Shown one piece after another: positions 1 to 8,647 of a stretch of 64,000 nucleotides of DNA. The position numbers and the translations under genes are program-made. The notes beneath the pieces were generated by a model. The model was not told the DNA's origin. It saw only the letters and a program-made list of their open reading frames with translations, and did no database searches. This stretch comes from DAIMFL01 sp964372215 (GTDB taxonomy: Bacteria; Pseudomonadota; Alphaproteobacteria; Dongiales; Dongiaceae): assembly GCA_964372215.1 (NCBI GenBank), contig CAYJQC010000022.1:14581-78580 (forward strand). Reading direction: 5' to 3'. How positions within the stretch are numbered: position 1 is the first letter of the stretch; the number at the start of each line of letters is the position of its first letter.

Positions 1-91
1 CGTCGGCCTGTGCGGCGGCGGTGGCCAGCAGGAAGGCGATCCCGCCCGCGAAGATCCGGATGGCGCGCCGGGCAAGTATCGGGAGATTCAT
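1..91 (-). CDS. Start of a secreted protein, possibly an ABC transporter substrate-binding protein (partial)
   Basis: Only the first 30 residues lie in the window, reading off the left edge. They form a clear Sec signal peptide: basic n-region (LARRAIR), a hydrophobic core (GGIAFLLATAAA) and a probable AQA-type cleavage site. The ATG at 91-89 is 62 bp downstream of the kinase gene stop on the same strand, so it probably belongs to the same polyol operon. A periplasmic binding protein of a glycerol or sugar ABC transporter would fit that position, but this is an inference from context; no diagnostic domain is visible. Confidence 0.6.
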   Translation of the reverse strand, partial: MNLPILARRAIRIFAGGIAFLLATAAAQAD

Positions 92-153
92 ATCCTCGTC
101 CACTCCTGGCAGGGGATCGAAGCCCGCAGGATACAGCAGCGCGCGGTGGGGCG

Positions 154-1602
154 TCAGCGCCAGTCGCGGGCGCGTCGCAGCGCCTCGGCGAAACGGGCGT
201 GGAGTTCGGGCGGCAGCGGCGCGGCGGGCGTGATCCGGCGCGCCGGCGGCGGCGCGGGCGGCAGCGACTCCAGGTTTGCCAGCCCGGCGCCGATCAGCGC
301 GAGCCGCGCGGCACCGAGGCCGGTCAGCTCGACGCTCGCGGGAACGACGATCTCGCGGCCGAGCGCGGCGGCGAGAAAGCCGCGGAAATAGCCGTTGCGG
401 CTCAGGCCGCCGTCGATCGACACGGCGCCGTGCAGCGGCACCAGGTTTTCCATGGCGGCCAGTACCTCGGCGCAGCGCAGTGCCACGCCCTCCAGCACCG
501 CACGCACCAGGTCGAGCCGCGTGGTCTCCAGCCCCAGCCCGAGCCACAGCCCGGCGGCGCGCCGGTCCCAATGGGGGCAGGCGAGGCCGGAGAGGGCGGG
601 CACGAACACCAGGCCGCGGGAAATCGCGCTCTCGCCGTCAAAAGACTGGATCTCGGCGAAGTCGCGGAACAGCCCAAGCGCGCGAACCCAGTTGACCGCC
701 GATCCGGCGTTGTAGACGCCGCCGTCGACGGCATAGTCGGTGCGCTCTGCGATTTGCCAGGCGACGGTTGGCAGCAGGCCGCTCGCCGGGTCGCGCCGCG
801 GCGCGCGGCCGGTCAACGCGAGCGCGAAGGCCCCGGTGCCGAGGGTGATCTTGACCTCGCCCGGGCGGCGGCAGCCATGGCCGAACAGCGCCGCCTGCTG
901 GTCGACGATGGCGGCGCTGACCGGCAGCGCGCGGCCGGCGATCCGCACCGTCCCGAAGCTTCCCGCGCTCGGCCGGATCTCCGGCAGGATCTCGATCGGC
1001 ACGCCGAACAGGGCGCAGAGGTCCGGATCCCAATCCCGCGTCGCCAGGTTCATCAGGCTGGTGCGCGAGGCAGTCGCAGCATCGGTGGCATAGTGTCCGG
1101 TCAGGCGGTCGAGCAGGAACGTGTCGCTTGTGCCGAGCCGCAACCGGCCCTGGTTCAGCAATTCGCCGGCGCCGTCGGCATGATCGATCAGCCATCTGAG
1201 CTTGCTGGCCGAGAAGTACGGATCGAGCGGCAGCCCGGCGCGCTCCCGCGTCAGGGCCTCGGCACCGTCGGCCTTCAACCGCTCGGTCGCGTCCTGGGTG
1301 CGCGCATCCTGCCAGACGATGGCGTTGTACAGCGGCCGTCCGGTCGCCCCGTCCCAGGCGACCACCGTCTCGCCCTGGTTGGCGATGCCGATCGCCGCGG
1401 CGTCGCCGGCGTGCTCGAGGCAGGCGCGGACATTGCCGAGCAGCTCCTCGGCGTCGTGCTCGACCCAGCCGGCGCGCGGATGGATCTGCCGGTGCTCGAT
1501 GGTCGCCAGAGTCTCGAAGCGGCCATCGGGCGACAGCAGATGCGCCTTGGTGGCGGTGGTGCCCTGGTCGATGGCGATGACGCTGCCGGCCGGGAAATTC
1601 AT
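154..1602 (-). CDS. FGGY-family carbohydrate kinase, glycerol-kinase-like
   Basis: An ATP-dependent kinase of 482 residues that probably phosphorylates glycerol or a related polyol in the cytoplasm. The N-terminal phosphate-binding motif AIDQGTTATKA (about residues 9-19), the IANQGETVV stretch and NAIVWQDART are close to the GlpK signatures. The C-terminal domain has the DGGLSRNG motif near residue 397 and a GLGAARLA helix. Its start overlaps the stop of the upstream FAD oxidoreductase by ATGA, so the two are translationally coupled. With GlpA- and GlpB-like neighbours and a DeoR regulator, glycerol or glycerol-like substrate is the best guess. Other FGGY substrates (erythritol, xylulose) cannot be excluded from sequence alone. 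Confidence 0.88.
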   Translation of the reverse strand: MNFPAGSVIAIDQGTTATKAHLLSPDGRFETLATIEHRQIHPRAGWVEHDAEELLGNVRACLEHAGDAAAIGIANQGETVVAWDGATGRPLYNAIVWQDARTQDATERLKADGAEALTRERAGLPLDPYFSASKLRWLIDHADGAGELLNQGRLRLGTSDTFLLDRLTGHYATDAATASRTSLMNLATRDWDPDLCALFGVPIEILPEIRPSAGSFGTVRIAGRALPVSAAIVDQQAALFGHGCRRPGEVKITLGTGAFALALTGRAPRRDPASGLLPTVAWQIAERTDYAVDGGVYNAGSAVNWVRALGLFRDFAEIQSFDGESAISRGLVFVPALSGLACPHWDRRAAGLWLGLGLETTRLDLVRAVLEGVALRCAEVLAAMENLVPLHGAVSIDGGLSRNGYFRGFLAAALGREIVVPASVELTGLGAARLALIGAGLANLESLPPAPPPARRITPAAPLPPELHARFAEALRRARDWR

Positions 1603-2840
1603 GCTTGCCCACCATCGGCAGCCTCAAAACGGATCGCCAGGCTTTCCAGGCGATCCGGCGACACCAGGCCGGCAGGCAGCACGATGCGCCGCTCCGGCAG
1701 GGCCGCGATCCGCCGCGACCAGATCTCGCTGCCATTGGCGACCAGCGTCAGCCGGCCGCGAACCGCGCGGGCGACGCGCGCGCGCAGCATGAGCGGATCG
1801 AGCGTGCGGCCGGGCTGGTCCGGCAGGCCGATGCGCTGCGGATAGACATAGCGCAGCGGCGCGTCGAAGCCGATGCGCAGCTCGCGCGCCGGCGCCGGCA
1901 ACTCGCCGGCGAGCGCCGCCGCGATGCGCTCGGCGGCAGCCCGACCCTCGCGCCAGGCGACGCCGGCGGTTTCGATCGGTCGCAGCAGGTTGCCGGCGGC
2001 GAAGTACGCGGGGTCGCTGCAGCGCCAATGCTGGTCGATCGACGGGCCGCCGGTGGCGGGATCGATCTCGATGGGACTGGTTGCCAGCAGCGCCGCTTCC
2101 GGCACAAAGCGGCCGGTGAACACGACGCCGTCGCAGGCGACGCGCTGGCGCTTGCCGGCGCGCTCGATCTCCACCGCCTCGACGCGGCGCTGGCCGTGGA
2201 TCGCCGCCAGGCGGGCACCGGTCCACACCGGCACGCCCAAGATGCCGCGGGCGACCCAGTCGCCCGGGCGCCGCGCGGTGATGCGCATGTTCTCCTCGAT
2301 CATGGCGAGCGGCCGGATGCCGGCATGGCGCAGGGTCAGGAGCGCCGAGAACGCGACCAGCTCGCTGCCGACGACGAGCGGCCGCGTGAAGGGCGTGGCG
2401 CGCGCGAGATGGACGAGCTGCTGCAGCGCGCCGGTGGTCGTCACGCCCCATGGCCGTGTGCCGGAGACCAGCCGCGCGCTGCGCGGCGTCTCGCGTGCGC
2501 CGAGGGCGATCAGCACGGCGCGCCCGGCGATGCGATCGCCGCCGTCGGGCGTGGCGATCTCGAGCTCGCCGCCGGGCAGCAGGCGCGTCGCCGTCACCCC
2601 GGTGCGCAGCATGGCGTCGCCGGCCGCTTCCGCCAGCCGGCGCGCATAGGCGGGTCCGTGCATCAGGCGCCTGAACTCGGCGATGCCGAAGCCGGTATGG
2701 CCGCAGTGACGCGGCACGCCGCCGGCCTCGCGCTCGCGCTCGAGCACGACGACATCGCGCCTGCCGAGCTCCGCAAGGCGGGCCGCCGCGGCCAGGCCGG
2801 CGGGGCCGCCGCCGACGATGACGACCTCGTGGCGCCTCAT
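1599..2840 (-). CDS. NAD(P)/FAD-dependent oxidoreductase, GlpB-like subunit
   Basis: A 413-residue flavoprotein of the pyridine nucleotide-disulfide fold. The N-terminal dinucleotide motif VIVGGGPAGLAAAARLAELG (residues 7-26) binds FAD, and a second glycine-rich nucleotide region and an AAGNLLRP motif near residue 290 follow. Flavoproteins of this size sit directly after a BFD-containing GlpA-like protein in the multi-subunit glycerol-3-phosphate dehydrogenase clusters of many bacteria. The upstream gene ends 13 bp before this start and the downstream kinase start overlaps the stop. Role inferred: electron-transfer partner of the GlpA-like dehydrogenase. The third short subunit (DUF1667) found in some such clusters is not seen here. 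Confidence 0.8.
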   Translation of the reverse strand: MRRHEVVIVGGGPAGLAAAARLAELGRRDVVVLEREREAGGVPRHCGHTGFGIAEFRRLMHGPAYARRLAEAAGDAMLRTGVTATRLLPGGELEIATPDGGDRIAGRAVLIALGARETPRSARLVSGTRPWGVTTTGALQQLVHLARATPFTRPLVVGSELVAFSALLTLRHAGIRPLAMIEENMRITARRPGDWVARGILGVPVWTGARLAAIHGQRRVEAVEIERAGKRQRVACDGVVFTGRFVPEAALLATSPIEIDPATGGPSIDQHWRCSDPAYFAAGNLLRPIETAGVAWREGRAAAERIAAALAGELPAPARELRIGFDAPLRYVYPQRIGLPDQPGRTLDPLMLRARVARAVRGRLTLVANGSEIWSRRIAALPERRIVLPAGLVSPDRLESLAIRFEAADGGQA

Positions 2841-2853
2841 GCCGGAGCCGGAG

Positions 2854-4290
2854 TCACGACGCGCGCCGCGCCGCGGGAAGATCGGGCAATCGGCCGGCGG
2901 CCAGTTCGGCCACGCGCCAGCTGCAGTAGAACCCTTGGCAGCGGCCCATCATGCAGCGGGTGCGGCGCTTGAGGCCGCCGAGATCGCCGGCCGGCAGCGG
3001 GCCGCCGAGCGCGGCGTCGATCTCGCCCGAGGTCACCAGCTCGCAATGGCAGACGATCTCGCCGCTGCCGCCGGTTAGATAGGGCCGCGGCAGATGCTCG
3101 GCGAGGTTGGGCACCGGCGTCCAGATCGGCGCGACGGACTCGGCCAGGGGACCGAAGCGGTCGGCATACAACGACGCGACATGGCGGGCGATGCCGAGCG
3201 CAGCGGTGAGCCCGGTCGAGCGGATGCCGGCGACCGTGATCCAGCGCAGCTCCGGGAGCGCCTCGACATGATAGTCCTTGGCCGCGGTCGCCGGCCGCAG
3301 CCCGGCATAGGCCGCGGTCACCGTCTGGCCGGCCAGTTTCGGCAGGATGCGCCGGCCGGTGGCGATCAGGTCGGCGAGCGCGGTCTCCTCGCAGGCGGCG
3401 GCATCGCGGTCCTCCTGGTCCTCGGCGGTCGGCCCGACCAGCAGGTTGCCGAAGACGGTGCGGGCGATGAGGACGCCCTTGGTGCGCTCGCTCGGCACCG
3501 GCAGGATGATGGCGGCGGCCAGGCGCGCCGCCGGCTTGTCGAACACCACGAACTGGCCCTTGCGCGGGCGGATCGTGAATGGGCTCGGCCGCGCGATCGC
3601 CTCGACGACGTCGCCGTACAGGCCGGCCGCGTTGACCACGCAGCGCGCGGCGATCGGCCCGCGACTGGCCTCCAGCACCCAGCACCCGCGCTCGAAACGT
3701 CCGCCGGTCACCCCTGCGCCACGCAAGATCTCGCCGCCATGGGCCAGGCCCTGCAACGCATAGGCGAGCGGCGCCGACCAGGGATCGATGACGTCTTCGC
3801 CGGGCACGATGACGGCCCCCAGCGCACCGCCCGCCAGGTCCGGCTCGCGGCGATACAGCTCGTTCCGGCTGACCAGGGCGACGTCGGTGACGCCGTTGGC
3901 ATGGGCCTGGGTGACGATCCGCGGCAGGCGGGCCAGCTCCGCCTCGGTCCAGGCGACCACCAGCGCCGAGCTCTCGAGCAGCGGCAGGTTGAGGTGCGCG
4001 CGGATCTCGAGATACTCGGCCCGGCCGCTCCGCATGCAGTCGAGTTCGAGGCTGCCCGGCGGCGCGTCGAACCCGGTGTGCAGGATGGCGCTGTTGCCCT
4101 TGCTGGCGCCGCTCAGGATGTCGGATTCGCGCTCGGCAAGGACGACGCGCGCGCCATCGAGCGCGAAGCGCCGCAGCAATGCGCAGCCGACCACGCCGCC
4201 GCCGATGATGGCGATGTCGTAGACTGTAGGCGGGTCTTCCTGCACGGCACGCTCCGCCCGGGACGCCGTGGCGACGTCGCCCGCGAGCAT
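2854..4290 (-). CDS. FAD-dependent glycerol-3-phosphate dehydrogenase-like protein with C-terminal BFD [2Fe-2S] domain (GlpA-like)
   Basis: A 478-residue DAO-family flavoprotein. The FAD-binding motif is IAIIGGGVVGCALLRRFA from about residue 27, followed by the typical SGASKGNSAILHTGF segment that contacts flavin. The C-terminal BFD-like domain carries Cys414, Cys416, Cys451 and Cys456 (VCHCELV and MGRCQGFYC), suited to a [2Fe-2S] cluster, as in GlpA. It heads the operon, 13 bp before the GlpB-like gene. The probable reaction is oxidation of sn-glycerol 3-phosphate, or of the product of the linked kinase, with electrons passed to the quinone pool. ATG at 4290 is used; the N-terminal 25 residues before the Rossmann fold are poorly conserved in type, so a later start is possible. 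Confidence 0.85.
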   Translation of the reverse strand: MLAGDVATASRAERAVQEDPPTVYDIAIIGGGVVGCALLRRFALDGARVVLAERESDILSGASKGNSAILHTGFDAPPGSLELDCMRSGRAEYLEIRAHLNLPLLESSALVVAWTEAELARLPRIVTQAHANGVTDVALVSRNELYRREPDLAGGALGAVIVPGEDVIDPWSAPLAYALQGLAHGGEILRGAGVTGGRFERGCWVLEASRGPIAARCVVNAAGLYGDVVEAIARPSPFTIRPRKGQFVVFDKPAARLAAAIILPVPSERTKGVLIARTVFGNLLVGPTAEDQEDRDAAACEETALADLIATGRRILPKLAGQTVTAAYAGLRPATAAKDYHVEALPELRWITVAGIRSTGLTAALGIARHVASLYADRFGPLAESVAPIWTPVPNLAEHLPRPYLTGGSGEIVCHCELVTSGEIDAALGGPLPAGDLGGLKRRTRCMMGRCQGFYCSWRVAELAAGRLPDLPAARRAS

Positions 4291-4299
4291 AGGGCGGGC

Positions 4300-4338
4300 T
4301 TGACCGATCGGTCAATATATGTTGCGGTTTTTTGACCG
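4300..4338. promoter_or_regulatory. Candidate operator of the DeoR/GlpR-type regulator
   Basis: The 71 bp between the divergent operon and regulator starts hold a perfect 16-bp palindrome, TTGACCGATCGGTCAA, at 4300-4315. A further half-site, TTGACCG, lies at 4332-4338. A symmetrical site plus an extra half-site in a divergent promoter is what an autoregulating DeoR-family repressor would need. Assignment to this regulator is an inference. Confidence 0.55.
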
Positions 4339-4361
4339 TATCGACTCGTGAGCAGGAGGTC

Positions 4362-5162
4362 ATGGCAGAACGGGCGCGCGCAACGTCGGACGGCCGGATC
4401 GTCGTGCCGGAGGATCGCCGGCGCCGGATCCTGGCGCTGATGGCCGGCAACCAGCAGATCACCGTGAACCGGCTGTCGGACGAGCTCGACGTTTCCAAGG
4501 AGACGGTCCGGCGCGACCTCAGGGAACTGGCGGAACGCCGACTGCTGCGCAAGGTCCATGGCGGCGCGGTCACCGCCCAGACCGCCCATGAAAGCGAATT
4601 CAGCCGGCGTCTCACCCAGCAGCGGTCGGAGAAGCAGCGCATCGCCGAGGCGGCGGCGGCCCTGTTCGAGGCCGGTGACAGCCTGTTCATCGATGCCGGC
4701 ACCACTACGGCGATCTTTGCCGCCGCGCTGGCGAAGCGCCGCGGCCTCACGGTCATCACCAACTCGGTCGACGTGGCGGCGGAGCTCTGGCGTGGCCAGG
4801 GCCGCAACCGGGTCCATCTCCTGGGTGGCGCGTATCGCGGCGACCCGGCACAGAGCGTCGGACCCCAGACCATCGAGCAGATCGCCGGGTTCCGGGCCGA
4901 TCACGCGGTGCTCACCATCGGCGCGGTCGATTCCGCGGCCGGGTTTCTCGACTTCGACATGGACGAGGCGAGGATCGCCGAGGCGATGATGCGCCGGGCC
5001 GGCGCGGTCACCGTGCTCGCCGACCGCAGCAAGCTCGGCCGCGTCGCCCTGGTAAAGGTCTGCGGCCTCGAGGCGGTGAGCCGCCTGGTCACCGATGCGC
5101 GGCCGCCCCGGGCGCTCGGCAAGGCGCTCCGGGCCGCCGGCGTCGACGTGGTGGTCGCCTGA
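4362..5162 (+). CDS. DeoR/GlpR-family transcriptional regulator
   Basis: A 266-residue repressor. The N-terminal winged helix-turn-helix includes ITVNRLSDELDVSKETVRRD (about residues 33-52), and the adjoining KVHGGAV motif is the hallmark of the DeoR family. The C-terminal sugar-phosphate sensor domain contains DAGTTTAIFA and TNSVDVAAE, which form the ligand-binding NagB-like fold. It faces the kinase/dehydrogenase operon, so it probably represses that operon and is relieved by the phosphorylated substrate. An in-frame TTG lies at 4332; the ATG at 4362 was preferred although its AGGAGGT motif (4354-4360) is only one base away. A GTG about 40 bp further in would give a better spaced start. Confidence 0.88.
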   Translation: MAERARATSDGRIVVPEDRRRRILALMAGNQQITVNRLSDELDVSKETVRRDLRELAERRLLRKVHGGAVTAQTAHESEFSRRLTQQRSEKQRIAEAAAALFEAGDSLFIDAGTTTAIFAAALAKRRGLTVITNSVDVAAELWRGQGRNRVHLLGGAYRGDPAQSVGPQTIEQIAGFRADHAVLTIGAVDSAAGFLDFDMDEARIAEAMMRRAGAVTVLADRSKLGRVALVKVCGLEAVSRLVTDARPPRALGKALRAAGVDVVVA

Positions 5163-5170
5163 GGACGCGG

Positions 5171-7285
5171 TTAGGTCGCCGCCTCGGCCTCGCTGTCGCG
5201 CGGCCGGCGCCGGGTCAGACGCGAGTAGATCAGGATCTTGTCGACCTTCTCGCCCGTGACGGTGAACGGCAGGAACAGGGTCTGGTCCTCGATGTACAGG
5301 TCGGTCGGCGCCACCGCCGTTTCCCAATCGAACAGGAACGAGCGCGCGGTCGCGACATAGCGGTACGAGGCCAGCACGTGGTCCCGGGTGCTGCCGAAAT
5401 GCCACTCGCCGACGGTGCGGCCGGCGGGGTCGTAGCCGCGCGCCTCGATCTCGGTGCGGCCCGAAGCGCGATAGACGAAATCGAGCGGCTGGTGCCGCAC
5501 CTCGACGAGCGTGGCGCTGTCGAGGAACGGCATGATGGCAAAGGGGTCGAGGCTGCTCCAGACCGGCAGGAGGGCCTCGCCCTTGAGCCGCTCCCACAGG
5601 CCGAACAGTTCGCGAACCTCGCGGGCGCAGCGGTTCAGGAAGCTGCGGTCGACGATGATCGTCGGGTCGAGCGCCCCCGGAGCCGGCGGTGGCTTGGCGG
5701 TCGGGGCGGCGATGTCGGCCGCCTCTCCCGGGCGGGCGCCGCCGGCCTCGCGGATCGCCCGGTCCAGGGCGGCGAGCCGGAACGGCTTGTGCAGCAGGGG
5801 CAGGTCGGCGGGAAACTCCAGCGCGCCTTCGGGCGACGCCTCGGCATAGCCGGTCGCCAGGATGATGCCGAGCTGCGGATTCTCGTCGCGGGCGCGCCGC
5901 GCCACGTGAACCCCGGACAGCGATCCCGGCAGCATGACTTCGGTGAGCAGGATGTCGATGTCGCTCCGATTGCGAATGATCTCGAGCGCCGCAAGCGGGT
6001 CTTCGGACAGCAGCACGTCATGGCCCAGACCGGTCAGCATGGTCGCGACGGTACGGCCCAGCTCGGAATTGTCCTCGAGCACCAGGATGCGTCTGCTGCC
6101 GCCGGGCTTCGCGCTCGTCCCCTCGACATCGGGCGCCGCCACCTCGAGCTCCGCCTCGACTTGCGGCAGATAGAGGCGGACCTCGGTGCCGCGGCTCGGC
6201 TGGCTGTCGATCGCGAAGATGCCGCCGCTCTGGGCGGCGAAACCCTGCACCATGCTGAGGCCGAGGCCGGTGCCGCCGCGGTCGCCCTTGGTGGTGAAGA
6301 ACGGCTCGGTCGCCTTGGCCAGGGTCTCCGCCGACATGCCTTCGCCGGTATCGGCGGCGATGATGCGCACGTAGCTGCCCTCGGACACCTCGGCGCGTCC
6401 AATCGCAAACGCCTTGTCGGCGCGGATGCTCTCCACGCGAACAACGAAGGTGCCGCCGTTCGGCATGGCGTCGCGCGAGTTGATGCCGAGATTGAGCAAG
6501 GCGTTCTCGAGCTGGCCCGAATCGATCAATGCCGGGTGGCGCCCGTCCTCGACGTCGATCCTGACGTCGATCTTGGTGCCGAGAGTCACCACGAGAAGCT
6601 TCTGCAGATTGCGCACCAGCTCGCCCAGGTCGAGCACCTTCGGCCGCATCGGATGGCGGCGCGCGAACGCGAGCAGGCGGTGGGTCAGGTCGGCGCTGCG
6701 GTCGACCGCGCGAAGCCCCGATTTCGTGAAGTCGCGCAGCGGCGAGTCTTCCGCGAGCTCGAGGTCGAGCAGCTCGAGATTGCCGGCGATGACGCCCAGC
6801 ATGTTGTTGTAGTCATGGGCGATGCCGCCGGTGAGCCGGCCGACCGCCTCCATCTTCTGGGCATGTGCGAGCTGTTCCTCCAGGCGCTTGCGCTCGGTGA
6901 TGTCGAGCACCAGCGAGCCTATGGCCTGGACCTCGCCCTCCGCCTCGCCCAGCGGAAAATGCCAGACCAGCGCGATCATCTCGCCGTCCGGCCGTTCCAG
7001 CGTGACTTCGCGAACGATCGGTTGCGTGCGCTGCAACGTCCTGGGGTCGACCGCGAGCAGCTTCGCGGCAAGTCCGGCGGCCCTGGGATCGCTGCCATCG
7101 AGGAGGGTATCGACCGTGGTCGCGAGCTGGCTGGCAAGGGCGGCGTTCAGGCTGAGGAAGCGGCCGTCGCGATCGGCGATCGCCAGGCCGATCGGGCAGT
7201 TCTGCATGAACATGCGCAGCAGCCCGCCCAGCGCCTCCTTGCCCGAGCGTGTGATCATCTCCGCGGTGACGGCAGACATGGGCAT
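5171..7285 (-). CDS. Hybrid sensor histidine kinase with PAS, receiver and PAS_5 domains
   Basis: A soluble-looking 704-residue kinase with no clear membrane segment. Order: PAS domain (about 20-120), HisKA with phospho-accepting His157 in GIAHDYNNML, HATPase_c (about 265-385, with a GTGLGLSMV G-box), a receiver domain (about 396-510) and a C-terminal PAS_5 domain of the alphaproteobacterial type (about 535-690). In the receiver the usual phospho-acceptor Asp is Glu449 (DILLTEVMLPG); the acidic pair and the C-terminal Lys (LLHKPF) are kept. The ATG at 7285 was chosen over an upstream in-frame TTG (7318). No response regulator gene is adjacent. The gene converges on the DeoR gene, 8 bp away. 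Confidence 0.9.
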   Translation of the reverse strand: MPMSAVTAEMITRSGKEALGGLLRMFMQNCPIGLAIADRDGRFLSLNAALASQLATTVDTLLDGSDPRAAGLAAKLLAVDPRTLQRTQPIVREVTLERPDGEMIALVWHFPLGEAEGEVQAIGSLVLDITERKRLEEQLAHAQKMEAVGRLTGGIAHDYNNMLGVIAGNLELLDLELAEDSPLRDFTKSGLRAVDRSADLTHRLLAFARRHPMRPKVLDLGELVRNLQKLLVVTLGTKIDVRIDVEDGRHPALIDSGQLENALLNLGINSRDAMPNGGTFVVRVESIRADKAFAIGRAEVSEGSYVRIIAADTGEGMSAETLAKATEPFFTTKGDRGGTGLGLSMVQGFAAQSGGIFAIDSQPSRGTEVRLYLPQVEAELEVAAPDVEGTSAKPGGSRRILVLEDNSELGRTVATMLTGLGHDVLLSEDPLAALEIIRNRSDIDILLTEVMLPGSLSGVHVARRARDENPQLGIILATGYAEASPEGALEFPADLPLLHKPFRLAALDRAIREAGGARPGEAADIAAPTAKPPPAPGALDPTIIVDRSFLNRCAREVRELFGLWERLKGEALLPVWSSLDPFAIMPFLDSATLVEVRHQPLDFVYRASGRTEIEARGYDPAGRTVGEWHFGSTRDHVLASYRYVATARSFLFDWETAVAPTDLYIEDQTLFLPFTVTGEKVDKILIYSRLTRRRPRDSEAEAAT

Positions 7286-7300
7286 GGCGCATTCCGAGTG

Positions 7301-7350
7301 GAACGAAAACCTAACCAAGCTATCGTTAATTGTCTGCTAAGAGGTTGACA
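7301..7350 (-). promoter_or_regulatory. Possible promoter and CtrA-like motif upstream of the hybrid kinase
   Basis: On the minus strand a TTGTCA box (7350-7345) is followed after 17 bp by TAACGA, a plausible but imperfect -35/-10 pair. The segment 7301-7316 (plus strand GAACGAAAACCTAACC) matches 14 of 16 bases of a site upstream of the gene at 22142-23329. The pattern resembles a degenerate TTAA-N7-TTAA element such as CtrA binds. Both readings are tentative. Confidence 0.3.
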
Positions 7351-7526
7351 AAGCGCAATGGCGCGGTGTTGGGAACGGTCATTTCCGCCTCGCCCGACGG
7401 TGCGGCGACCTGCCGCGCCGGGGAGCGGCCTATGGTAATCTGGCGTCGTCGACGACATCGGGGGCAAGCCGGCCGCCGCAGGACGGTTCCGGTCATCAGG
7501 CCGGGCGCGGCGCGGGGGAGCGCAAC

Positions 7527-8633
7527 TTGAAGCTGTCAAATCGCATCGAAGCCGTCGCCGGGCTTGCGGCGCTCGGCCTGCTGGCGATCGGCTGCCTGAT
7601 CGTGCTGCGCCCGTTCATGTCGTCGATCCTGTGGGCGCTCATCCTCAGCTTTTCCACCTGGCGGCTCTATAGCTGGCTGCTCGCCAGGCTGAATGATCGC
7701 AAGACCCTCGCCGCGACCGCGATGACGCTGCTGGTCGCGGCGGTCCTGGTGGTGCCGCTGGCGTTGCTTGGCGCCACCCTGGCGGAGCATGTGACCGCGG
7801 TCGTCGACATGGTCCGCCTGCTGCTCGACCAGGGCCTGCCGGCGCCGCCGGAATGGCTGCACAGCCTGCCGATCCTGGGCGAGGACCTGTATGCGTATTG
7901 GCTCAGCCTGGCGAACAACGACGCCGCGTTCGCCAGCGCCGTCGTGCCTTATGTCGGCCAGGCCCGCGACTGGATGCTGAAGAGCGGCGCCAATCTCGGC
8001 CAGGGCGCGATCGAGCTGACCCTGAGCGTGCTCATCTGCTTTTTCTTCTATCGCGACGGCAGCGAGGCCGCGCGCAAGCTGCATTCGGGGGTTCGCCGCC
8101 TGGCCGGCGACCGGGCGCAGCACCTGCTCGACGTCGCCGGGGCGACCATCAAGGGGGTGGTCTACGGGATCATGGGGACCGCCTTCGCCCAGGGCTCGCT
8201 GGCCGCGATCGGGCTATGGCTCGCCGGCGTGCCCGGCGCGCTGCTGCTCGGATTCGTCACCTTCGTGATGTCGATGATCCCGATGGGCCCGCCCTTGGTT
8301 TGGGTGCCGGCGACCCTCTGGCTGTTCTACACCGGGGCGACCGGCTGGGGCATCTTCATGGCGTTGTGGGGTCTTTTCGTCGTCAGCAGCGTCGACAACT
8401 TCCTGAAACCCTGGCTGATCAGCCGCGAGGCCCGGCTGCCGCTGCTGCTGGTGTTTCTCGGCGTGCTCGGCGGCATCATCGCCTTCGGCTTCATCGGCAT
8501 ATTCCTCGGGCCGACCTTGCTGGCGGTGGGCTACACTCTGCTCCAGCAATGGGTCTCCCCGGGCCGGGTGCCGCCGCTGGCCGCGGCCCGTGCCGACCGG
8601 GAGGCGGGCCCGGACACCGAGCAGGGCCAGTAG
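7527..8633 (+). CDS. AI-2E family transporter (UPF0118/PerM-like permease)
   Basis: A 368-residue inner-membrane protein with about eight hydrophobic segments, two at the N-terminus (residues 8-55), a soluble middle part (about 90-150) and a C-terminal bundle. Family motifs are visible: SVDNFLKPWLIS near residue 290, and FLGVLGGIIAFGFIGIFLGP after it. Members export small molecules or ions, and the name AI-2E does not fix the substrate. The TTG start is supported by GGGAG six bases upstream (7516-7520). The cytochrome gene follows after 14 bp, so the two are probably co-transcribed. Confidence 0.85.
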   Translation: MKLSNRIEAVAGLAALGLLAIGCLIVLRPFMSSILWALILSFSTWRLYSWLLARLNDRKTLAATAMTLLVAAVLVVPLALLGATLAEHVTAVVDMVRLLLDQGLPAPPEWLHSLPILGEDLYAYWLSLANNDAAFASAVVPYVGQARDWMLKSGANLGQGAIELTLSVLICFFFYRDGSEAARKLHSGVRRLAGDRAQHLLDVAGATIKGVVYGIMGTAFAQGSLAAIGLWLAGVPGALLLGFVTFVMSMIPMGPPLVWVPATLWLFYTGATGWGIFMALWGLFVVSSVDNFLKPWLISREARLPLLLVFLGVLGGIIAFGFIGIFLGPTLLAVGYTLLQQWVSPGRVPPLAAARADREAGPDTEQGQ

Positions 8634-8647
8634 AACGGAGTGCGCCG

